A DNA stretch of 64,000 bases. Origin: Madurella fahalii (taxonomy: Eukaryota; Ascomycota; Sordariomycetes; Sordariales). The notes below the pieces were generated by a model. That model worked only from the letters and a program-made list of their open reading frames with translations, was not told the origin of the DNA and made no database searches. The stretch spans positions 4,278,001 to 4,342,000 of the forward strand of contig CM056878.1 of NCBI GenBank assembly GCA_029876055.1. Direction: 5' to 3'. This document shows, one piece after another, positions 56,380 through 64,000 of the stretch (position 1 is the stretch's first letter; each line of letters starts with the position of its first letter). Both the position numbers and the translations under genes were made by a program.

Positions 56380-57423
56380 TATTTGTAATTGGAAGAAGAA
56401 AGGAAAGAGAAAAAGACTGACCAAAGCAGTTGGAAACAAAAGGAAAAAGAATGATATGGATACCTCCAACTTGTGTAGCCCGTGATGGCAAACCAGCGGA
56501 CCATCAGAAACCACGACGCGCTACTGGCACAGGATTAACGAAATATATCAATGGCAGCTCGCTCTAAAAGACATGACTTGCGCACTTCGGGGGAATTTTA
56601 TCCGGGGGTTTCTGGATACGGGCATTGGATTCACCGATGCAGGTCCATCTCCACCCAATGTTTCAACGCGATGAGGAGTGGCGATGACATACGGGGCAGA
56701 CACTGCTCAAGCTGCAGCTCAGTGGCTGAATAGATGCCACATCGTCAAACTGCCGGCTGCCCGAGTCAGAGTTGCCTCACAGGTGTGCAACCTTATCAAC
56801 GCAAGGTCCGTGAGAGGATGGGATGATGATCCTATTCTAAATCCAAGGCCCAGTTCATACTCCACCACAAGGTGGCGCGGGCTTCTGGACACCTGCCCTG
56901 ATAAGACTATGCATTAGACGTTTTTCGAGACATGTCGCATCGTCGGTTAGAAATAGGTGGAACACTGAGCACTGCCACACATCCACACATCTGTATCACT
57001 GGGCTGAATTCTGCAGCAAGAGCAGCTGATTTCGCGTGTGACTGCGTCACTACGTAACTATGCAACTAGCTGCATAGTAAGGTGATTAGACGAACGAGAT
57101 ATCGTAGCATGTCGCTCGGCAACTGGCCTCGCTGGATCCACACACATCTTCTCGTCTCTGGATTCCAATCTCCGACTTGGCAAGAAGAGTAACTTGGGTT
57201 CAATGTGCTGTATTATTTGTCATTCGTATCAGTAGGTATGCTAATTGGTGCATAGAGGTACATGTACAAACTACTACAGGATGCCAGTCTGCGATTAAAC
57301 GGCTTGTCCTCATATCGTTGTAGGACAGGGGCCGTAGAAACGGAAACAGATCTGGATCTAAGAGACGCGCAAAAACAAAGGGCCTCTTGCGGAATAAAAT
57401 GATGCGTGAGGGAAGCTGCCGCG
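56380..57423. other. Intergenic, 1.0 kb
   Basis: It contains the transporter promoter (A/G-rich leader) and the 3' UTR of the Doa10 gene. No open frame supported. Confidence 0.45.
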
Positions 57424-60400
57424 TTATATCCTTGCCCCGCCGGCTCTCCATGCGCCTCTCGGCCGCGGCGTGCCGTTGCTCGCGCCAAAGTTGTGGAGCC
57501 GTTCTCCAATCAAATATGCCTCATCCCGAATCCGGACTTGCCAGCTGCGGAAGACACCGACCACGCTCCATAGAGTAATGCAACTGGCGACGCTAAGAGC
57601 TAGGAACGGGAAACTGAGGCGATAGATCAGCACTAGGTGCGCATCGTATAAGGCTTGATCGGGCGCGCCGTTGGCGACATCCATGCCCGACGCTTGAATG
57701 ATGGCGTCTGCTAGCCCGTTGTTTACCATGAACTTGGCGAGCACAAGAGGCATTGTCACGGCCGTTATCCACAGGGCCAGGCCCGGGATAATGAAGGCAC
57801 GACTGAGAATGGCAAGGTCAGGGTCCAGCCAGCCGCGGCGGAGCACCGCCCGCACGGCAGTGGCGAGGCGCGTGCCTGGGAACCAAGTCTTGATGATGCG
57901 AAGCCCTAGCTTGAGGTAGAGCAGGCCGATCGTCCAAGCCTGTATGACTCTGGTTGTGTGCGGTGGATTCGGCTCCTTGACTGCGCCGGATGCTATCGAC
58001 TTTCTTCCATCACCCGAGAGTAGGGCGCCGTACATGATCTCGTGGAGCGGGATCAGGGCATAGAGTTCCATCAGCGACGCGACCAGAAGAGGGAAGACGA
58101 CTAGGAGGAAGGAATATGTGTAGGTGATTTTCGCAACTCTAACGACGACATCATATGCACGTCGGATCGCTTCGCGCCGGTATGCGGACCTGACGGCCGT
58201 TTCCACCCATGCTTTGATGACTGCATAGATTGACGGTGCGTGGAAGAGCGCATATGTTCCAGTGCCAAGAACATAAATGCCAATGCTGAACGCGTATATG
58301 TCGTTGGTGCGGATCTGTTGGGGAATTACCAATTTAAACATCCACCGCCCGAAGACGAGCGGAACGATGGTGATGCTGACGCCAGTGACAGCGGCGAAGA
58401 TCCAGATGAACAGGATGAATAGGAAGACGCGGATACGGAAGTGCGGTGGCACGTAAACAAACTGGTATTGGTCTGTCGAGTAAATATCAGTCTCCGGTTG
58501 GTCGCCCTTCCCGTCCTGCCGGGTGTTGTTCTCGGTGACGTCGAGGAAGACGTTTCTTCCCTTTGGGATCTTGACTTGGTCGGAAGCTGGGGTGCGAACA
58601 AATCGCCCATCCGGAATCAGTTGCCCAGAGCGTACCAGGTTCATCTTTTTGACGTTTAGAATCATCATGAGGTCTGGCGGAATCGTAGAGCCCGGCTTAT
58701 CTGTGCCGCCCTCGAAGATGTCTCGCCATGATGTTTTGGCCACAACCTCACCCTTGGGATCAACCTCGAGAAATAATCGCCTCCAGGGGAGAAGATCGCG
58801 ATCGGGCGAGGTGCTCTTCAGCACTAACCTCCCTTCTTCATCGACCCGCCGTTCTCCAAAGAGGAACCACGTGATTCTTAGGGCGCGCGCGCACCTCCGG
58901 AACCACCACGTGTACATTGCGTGAAGCCCGACGCTTGGCCTGAAAAAGTTGACGGCCATGGGCATTAGGAAGTTGTAGAAGAGGAGGTCGATAGGAAACT
59001 CAAGAACCGGCTCGTTTGACGAGTAATGAATGGGTAGGATGCCAGGGAGTGCGAGGAATAACCCCCAGACAACGCCGCCGAGACAGACGATAACCAGGGC
59101 ACCATAAACAAAGGCTGAGAAAAGTATCTTGCGCAATTGGGTCGTCACATTGCGCTCTAGTACGTCGCGGACCGGATGGAATTCCGGGTCGTCGGGATCT
59201 CGAATGAAGTAGAGTACGCCCTTGCGCATGATCTTTCGACACATGGACACAAAGAGGGCAAAATGGAACATGTACCCGGTGCCGACGAACCAGTGGACAA
59301 AGATAGAGGTGACGGGGTAGTTGACGGTGAATAGGAAACGAGATCTCAGTGTCGTGTTCTCAAAAAGCGGAAGCAATGCGACATCGAGGAGCATGCCGCA
59401 GTAAAGGGGAAAGACAAGCATCTCGATGCCGATAATCAGGATGACCTTCATCACCCCGCTAGCTTGGTTGAGGCCGTCGATGATGGTGGCTTCCCATTCC
59501 TGAGCTGTCTGTCCAGTCGAGAATAGGGTACCGCGACGGAGATAGAGACCGGCCACTAAGCACAATGCGATATACCCCGCAATGATGGCCCAAAATCTGT
59601 CTGTCCCATCCCAGTGAGCGAGTTCCGGGTTGAGTGATCTCGTGGTTTCGGGCAAACTCAGGTTGAGAACCCAGGAAGTCGGGTTCGTGACAAGCGTCGG
59701 TAATTCCTTCAGGCATCCCACCGTGATGGCAGAGACATTGGCCGCCGCGGCAAAGGCCTCCGGCCCTTTGACAGAATAGTCACCGCCGAGCAAGAATGCG
59801 AGCAGTTGCCAAAGCGTGGAGAAGACTAGGCCGATGTGCTGTTTCATCGCGAACAAGGCCTCGTGGCTGATAGCAGAAAAGTTGCGCATCTCTGATCCAG
59901 ATATTACTAGGAATTCAGTCATGAAACTGTTCCCGATCCTGTTCGCCGCGCTGACGGCAAATGCCAACGACGCAGTAGTGGTTGCCTTCATGTATTCGGC
60001 GATCACCGTAAGCCCAATCGGTCTGCTCAATAGCTGGATGGTTTGGGACATGGTGTATGAGGCTAGGCCCAGAATGACCAAAGCGCAATCTTGAACGAAC
60101 TTGGAGAGGCTGATAAGCATTCGCGCCGGGCGCACAGGATTCGCTAGAGTCCAGACTGTGACGCGGCCGATATTGTATGGAAGGAAGACGCCGAGAAAGA
60201 TGGTGATGGAAACGAGGAAGGCGCAGAATATCGCGTTTTGGAATAGGCCAGCTACCGGGCCTCGCATACCGAGTAGCTCAAGGATGCCTTCCAAATCCTC
60301 GGCGTCTTCGATGGCCTCTGGATCGAGACCGGCATCCACCGCAGCCTCGACGGCCTCGCGGTCCCGTTCCAAATCTTCGGCCAGAGCATTCTCCCGATTA

Positions 60401-62673
60401 GCAGCGCCATCAACGCCATCCCCATTGTCGCCGAAATCATCGAGAAATTCGGCAGCAGCGAGCTCTGCAGGGTCAATATCGTCCACAAGACGCCACATAA
60501 AGTCGGCAACCCTGTCGACTATCCCTACAGGCTGGTGACGGGGCGCATGTGCCTCGGGGGGTCGCGGCTCGGGAACCGCGCCGTCGTCTCCCGTTGCGTG
60601 ATCTTGGTCGGGGAAATTTGATTCAGGTTCGGTTAACTGGGAATCTCCCATCCTCTGGGAAGAGCCACTAGACGTGGCCGTAGGAGGGCTTGATGGCCTG
60701 GCTGGCCCGTTGCCATCCAGTCCTGAGTAGGTGTACTCACGATCCTGTTGGGTTTCTCCGAGTCGATAATCGGGGAACAAAGGCCCCGCAAATGATGGGG
60801 CTATGGACCCGGGCGCGGGTTCTGATGGAAGGCCTGTGAAGGACCAGTTGTTGTTGGCCAATGGGTTGATCGCATAATTCGTCGTGGGTCCGTCGGTATT
60901 CGCCCGTGGGCGTAACGGGCCAACGGCTGGATAATACTCATGCTCTTGGACATTGTCTGCGAGCCTGGCTTTCCCTTTGGCGTCTGTCGCATTTTGCGGG
61001 GTTCCCAACCGTAGCCTGTCTTCTGATGACAGACCGAGCGCCGGCGAACCGGTAAAACCAGCGGTGCCTAGCGTGTCATGCTGAGCCGCCGCAGCTGTGT
61101 CGGTGGACGGCCCGGCAGCGTGGTCAGCATCTGGGCGCTCTTCTTCCGCCTGTATACCGCGGTCCATCATTGATCGGGTCAGTTTGATCCAATAATCTAA
61201 TTTCTCTTCCAAATGGCGCTCTCTGGCGAGTCTGAGAATCCTCTCAGGGTCACCGCCCGCTTCTCGATAGATACCCAAATACTCATGGACGGTGGTCTTC
61301 TCCGAGTCGAGCATATCACTAGCCGGAAACCCATGATCGGGCATAGCTTGATTAGACTCTAGGATTGGAGCCAGTGACTGTCTTGCTGAGGACTCAGCAA
61401 AGCTGCTGCTGGAGGCTTGGCGCCGGCGAAACGGGGAGGAGGGTTCTTCTCCCTCGCCGACGGCGAATCGGTCGGTCAGCTCATCGCGATCGGCAAGGGC
61501 AGGGTCCGCATTATCATCCGAAGCATCTTCAAGGGGTCTCTCTTGTGGACCAGCAAAGTGCTGCACTGCCTCCGCACGCGGCCGTGGTGCGTGGGGGGCC
61601 GGGGCAGCTGCTAGGGGCGGGTTCTCGACGGCGGCGAAGGCTGCGCGCATATTGATCTCGGGCTGCTGCTGTACGACATAATCTCTAACAAGAATGATGA
61701 GGATGAAGCAGATTATGACCAAAACCGTGATGATCTGGCCCTCCAACACGGCAATGATGACGCGGTTGATCGAGGCGTGCCGAGTGAGGTTGCGGAGAAA
61801 CACGACCCCGCTCAGCAGCGACTGGTGACTTGACGAATCTGTTGGCACTCTCACGAACATAGAGGCGGTAGTATTCGGGGGCACCGCGGCGGGCTTTTCG
61901 GCCAAGCCCATGGTGCCGAATAGGAGGCGTAGGAGGGTAGAATAAAGAGGATCGGTAGAGGAGAGGTTGATGCCATATAGGCCATTGACCAACTGGGTCG
62001 AGTCTGGAAGAATACTGTTGATGACGCCTCCGATTGTCGCAACGGTGGTTGTCGCGGCAAAGAGTGGGCTGGAGGGGCAAACACCGGAGCCGTAGGGCAT
62101 TACAGACAATGATTCCAGTCCGTCGGACCCCGTTCCATTCCGCCTCCCAAAGAAAGCCGTTCCGCCTCCAAGCCCCTCGTCACTGATCCAGAAAAGAAAA
62201 GACCACACGGAACGCATCAGGTAGGGAAGCCATCCTAGCCAAACGCTTGCCACCAGGCCAGCTCTCAACCAAACCAGCAAGTTGCGGAATAAATATCTGG
62301 CCATATGACTGATGAAGACATGGGGTGGCAGCGATTTGGGCATGTTAGGGTCGTAGAGTTTGGTGAAGCGGAACGGCGTCTTGCACAGCTCGCAATGCTT
62401 CTTTTGGGAATGCGATAGCCACTCCATCAGGCAATCCTGATGGACATACTTGATGCTCCCGCTGCATTTGCAAGGGTAAAAGAGCTGCTCGTCGGCGGAG
62501 CCTTCGCCTCGGCATATCCGGCAGGTATCTGGGTCGGAAAACGGATGCATATCTGACGGGTTTGACCGGGATGAAGTCGCATCATCGACCCCAGGAGCGG
62601 AGATTCGGCGTCGGGTGTTGGGAAACCGGAGAGGGTCGGGGCCCGGGAAGGGGTCGAGCTGGACGTCACTCAT
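57424..62673 (-). CDS. SSM4: Doa10/Ssm4 (MARCH6-type) ER ubiquitin-protein ligase
   Basis: This E3 ligase of the ER and inner nuclear membrane tags misfolded cytosolic and membrane proteins (ERAD-C) and sterol enzymes, working with Ubc6 and Ubc7. A single intronless exon of 5250 bases encodes 1749 aa. The N-terminal RING-CH is complete: C51, C54, C68, C70, H78, C81, C94 and C97 (CRICRGEG, FYPCKCSGSI, YVHQDCLMEW, HCELCKTPF). Many membrane helices follow, about 14 as in the family; the long loops hold low-complexity acidic sequence (residues about 370-790). The conserved TD-region lies in the middle third. The C-terminus ends with a positively charged LIGERLHNFGA element, the conserved C-terminal element needed for substrate selection in yeast and human relatives. 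Start: ATG at 62673 (MSDVQLDPFP); the frame further upstream has no ATG. Confidence 0.97.
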   Translation of the reverse strand: MSDVQLDPFPGPDPLRFPNTRRRISAPGVDDATSSRSNPSDMHPFSDPDTCRICRGEGSADEQLFYPCKCSGSIKYVHQDCLMEWLSHSQKKHCELCKTPFRFTKLYDPNMPKSLPPHVFISHMARYLFRNLLVWLRAGLVASVWLGWLPYLMRSVWSFLFWISDEGLGGGTAFFGRRNGTGSDGLESLSVMPYGSGVCPSSPLFAATTTVATIGGVINSILPDSTQLVNGLYGINLSSTDPLYSTLLRLLFGTMGLAEKPAAVPPNTTASMFVRVPTDSSSHQSLLSGVVFLRNLTRHASINRVIIAVLEGQIITVLVIICFILIILVRDYVVQQQPEINMRAAFAAVENPPLAAAPAPHAPRPRAEAVQHFAGPQERPLEDASDDNADPALADRDELTDRFAVGEGEEPSSPFRRRQASSSSFAESSARQSLAPILESNQAMPDHGFPASDMLDSEKTTVHEYLGIYREAGGDPERILRLARERHLEEKLDYWIKLTRSMMDRGIQAEEERPDADHAAGPSTDTAAAAQHDTLGTAGFTGSPALGLSSEDRLRLGTPQNATDAKGKARLADNVQEHEYYPAVGPLRPRANTDGPTTNYAINPLANNNWSFTGLPSEPAPGSIAPSFAGPLFPDYRLGETQQDREYTYSGLDGNGPARPSSPPTATSSGSSQRMGDSQLTEPESNFPDQDHATGDDGAVPEPRPPEAHAPRHQPVGIVDRVADFMWRLVDDIDPAELAAAEFLDDFGDNGDGVDGAANRENALAEDLERDREAVEAAVDAGLDPEAIEDAEDLEGILELLGMRGPVAGLFQNAIFCAFLVSITIFLGVFLPYNIGRVTVWTLANPVRPARMLISLSKFVQDCALVILGLASYTMSQTIQLLSRPIGLTVIAEYMKATTTASLAFAVSAANRIGNSFMTEFLVISGSEMRNFSAISHEALFAMKQHIGLVFSTLWQLLAFLLGGDYSVKGPEAFAAAANVSAITVGCLKELPTLVTNPTSWVLNLSLPETTRSLNPELAHWDGTDRFWAIIAGYIALCLVAGLYLRRGTLFSTGQTAQEWEATIIDGLNQASGVMKVILIIGIEMLVFPLYCGMLLDVALLPLFENTTLRSRFLFTVNYPVTSIFVHWFVGTGYMFHFALFVSMCRKIMRKGVLYFIRDPDDPEFHPVRDVLERNVTTQLRKILFSAFVYGALVIVCLGGVVWGLFLALPGILPIHYSSNEPVLEFPIDLLFYNFLMPMAVNFFRPSVGLHAMYTWWFRRCARALRITWFLFGERRVDEEGRLVLKSTSPDRDLLPWRRLFLEVDPKGEVVAKTSWRDIFEGGTDKPGSTIPPDLMMILNVKKMNLVRSGQLIPDGRFVRTPASDQVKIPKGRNVFLDVTENNTRQDGKGDQPETDIYSTDQYQFVYVPPHFRIRVFLFILFIWIFAAVTGVSITIVPLVFGRWMFKLVIPQQIRTNDIYAFSIGIYVLGTGTYALFHAPSIYAVIKAWVETAVRSAYRREAIRRAYDVVVRVAKITYTYSFLLVVFPLLVASLMELYALIPLHEIMYGALLSGDGRKSIASGAVKEPNPPHTTRVIQAWTIGLLYLKLGLRIIKTWFPGTRLATAVRAVLRRGWLDPDLAILSRAFIIPGLALWITAVTMPLVLAKFMVNNGLADAIIQASGMDVANGAPDQALYDAHLVLIYRLSFPFLALSVASCITLWSVVGVFRSWQVRIRDEAYLIGERLHNFGASNGTPRPRGAWRAGGARI

Positions 62674-64000
62674 GGCGGGGTATCGACTTTGTTGGGCGTC
62701 GGCGGCTGGCCTCAGGGACACGCCATTCGACGTCGGAGCTCAGGGGTTGGCTTCACCTTATCATCGGGAGAATTTCGAACTAGCGGACGGAGGTGGCCGA
62801 GGATAAAAGTCGAGGGGCGTGCGAGAGGTGCCTAGCAAAAGACGGCGTCGGTGAAACAGCCGCGATAACGTCAACCTCGTGGAATGGAGCGTTTTAACGT
62901 GGGACGGCGTGGCCAGTCTGCCACTGATCCTATGCAGGTATTTGGTCGTGTTTTCTGGAGCCCGATTTTCCGTAGCGTTAAAAGACGGACGGCCGGTGGG
63001 TCGGTCGGGGCGAACTGGGGATGCGGCACTCAACCTGTAGATGGCGAATCCAGAAGGGTTGGCCAAAGAGAAATGGAGATGCCCAGAAAGCCCGTTGTCA
63101 ACTTTGCATGGGATCTTACCGTGGTCGGTTCAGCAGAATTGTGGGTCGGTGGGCCGGTGGGTCGTGCACGTGCCTCACGCTTGCTGAACTTCAAATAGGG
63201 GACTTCGGGTCAGCAAGAGTGGGGAACCTCTGGGATGGAAGTTGAAACCCAGCCTTCCCCTCTTGCAACCGGGAGATGAGGGGGATGAAGAAAGGTCGGG
63301 TTTGTATGACAGTCATTGACGTATCTTCAGCGCTTCCGTTCCGGTGCTTTGCCATCCTTGGTTCCAAGTTCCCCGTCCAAATACATCTGATGCCACAGGC
63401 AATCCAAGCCAGAACACTCATACTCCACAGTATATGCAGCTAGGGATAAACACCGTCCGTAAGGTTATTTACCGTAATTGTGTACCGTACAGTACATGCC
63501 TTCTCCAGCGTGGAGAACCTTAGAAACACACACTCTTCGGCGGATGCTCCTCGAGGTTGGTGCATCTGAGAGAACAGAATATCTTGCCAAAGGGATTCTA
63601 CTGCACTCTGTACGGTATGCAAATGGGAATTTAGAGACCTAAGACCGGGATCCGACGCGCCAAGGGGACTGGACCGGATGGGCACACGAATATGGTTGCG
63701 CCAGATGACGTCCGTGGAGGCTGCCGTGGAGCTGCTGCGTCACACAAAACCACTTCGTGAAGAAACCAGATCGAGGTTGTGACGTTGGCGCAACTCCCAG
63801 AACAAACGCCAAAAAAGAGGGCAGACCGTCAACCTGGAAATATTTTGCAAGGGCTTGTTTTTTCTGCATGCCCAGAAACGACCTTGATCCGAGTCTTCGT
63901 TTCATAACCATCCCCAGTCGGGATTTGTTTGTTTGATCTTTGGACGACGGCGCATCCCCTGCATTTCTTGGTTTCCTTGATTATAACCAAGTGCAATCCG
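62674..64000. other. Intergenic to the window end, 1.3 kb
   Basis: The Doa10 promoter and beyond. It includes the near-palindrome TGTACCGTACAGTACA at 63481-63496. No gene supported. Confidence 0.45.
63481..63496. repeat. Second copy of the 16-bp palindromic motif
   Basis: TGTACCGTACAGTACA differs by one base from the perfect palindrome at 2875-2890. Confidence 0.5.

Overview
This window is nuclear DNA from a filamentous ascomycete, most likely Sordariomycetes. The evidence is short spliceosomal introns (about 50-130 bases, GTRNGT donors, CTRAC-like branch sites, YAG acceptors), a GC-rich coding style and family content: GH30 subfamily 7, a BIM1/X325-like copper protein, DUF7704, calpain-like protease, dynactin p62. 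Protein style is reminiscent of Sordariales/Chaetomiaceae, but that placement is an inference. I saw no operons, CRISPR arrays, rRNA or convincing tRNA genes.

Layout. 0-8 kb: an orphan membrane protein (+), twinfilin (-), and an aspartic-protease-like membrane protein (+) that has lost both catalytic aspartates and carries a one-base frameshift. 8-13.4 kb: a 110-aa two-helix membrane protein (+) and a large calpain-type protease (-) whose tail contains a 12-bp in-frame minisatellite. 13.4-17.6 kb: over 4 kb with no gene I can support. 17.6-25.3 kb: class I glutamine amidotransferase (+), ribosomal protein eS7 (-) divergent from a DUF7704 membrane protein (+), NADP-type zinc alcohol dehydrogenase (+), dynactin p62 (-). 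26-30.8 kb: secreted GH30_7 xylan-active enzyme (+), EXPERA/EBP-family membrane protein (-), mitochondrial BolA-like protein (-). 32.9-38.5 kb: secreted subtilase (+) and a small valine-rich secreted protein (+). 39.5 kb: a 196-bp almost fully palindromic MITE flanked by TA. 40-44.5 kb: a BIM1-like copper protein (-) divergent from a ferric/cupric-reductase-like flavocytochrome (+), with copper-response-like motifs between them. 45-47.3 kb: arginyl-tRNA synthetase (+), apparently dual-targeted, with a 7-nt last exon. 49.3-56.4 kb: cytochrome P450 (+), bicovalent-FAD oxidase (+) and a Mae1/Ssu1-type anion transporter (-), which together look like a small catabolic or detoxification group. 57.4-62.7 kb: the Doa10/Ssm4 ER ubiquitin ligase (-).

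Housekeeping genes (twinfilin, eS7, dynactin p62, BolA, ArgRS, Doa10) are mixed with secreted hydrolases and accessory redox genes. The strongest candidates for something new are the divergent copper protein/metalloreductase pair, the catalytically dead aspartic-protease-like membrane protein, the palindromic MITE, and several extreme gene structures: an 8-nt internal exon, a 7-nt last exon that adds one conserved Met, and a GC-AG intron. Exon boundaries were set by eye from splice signals, reading phase and family conservation; there is no transcript evidence here.
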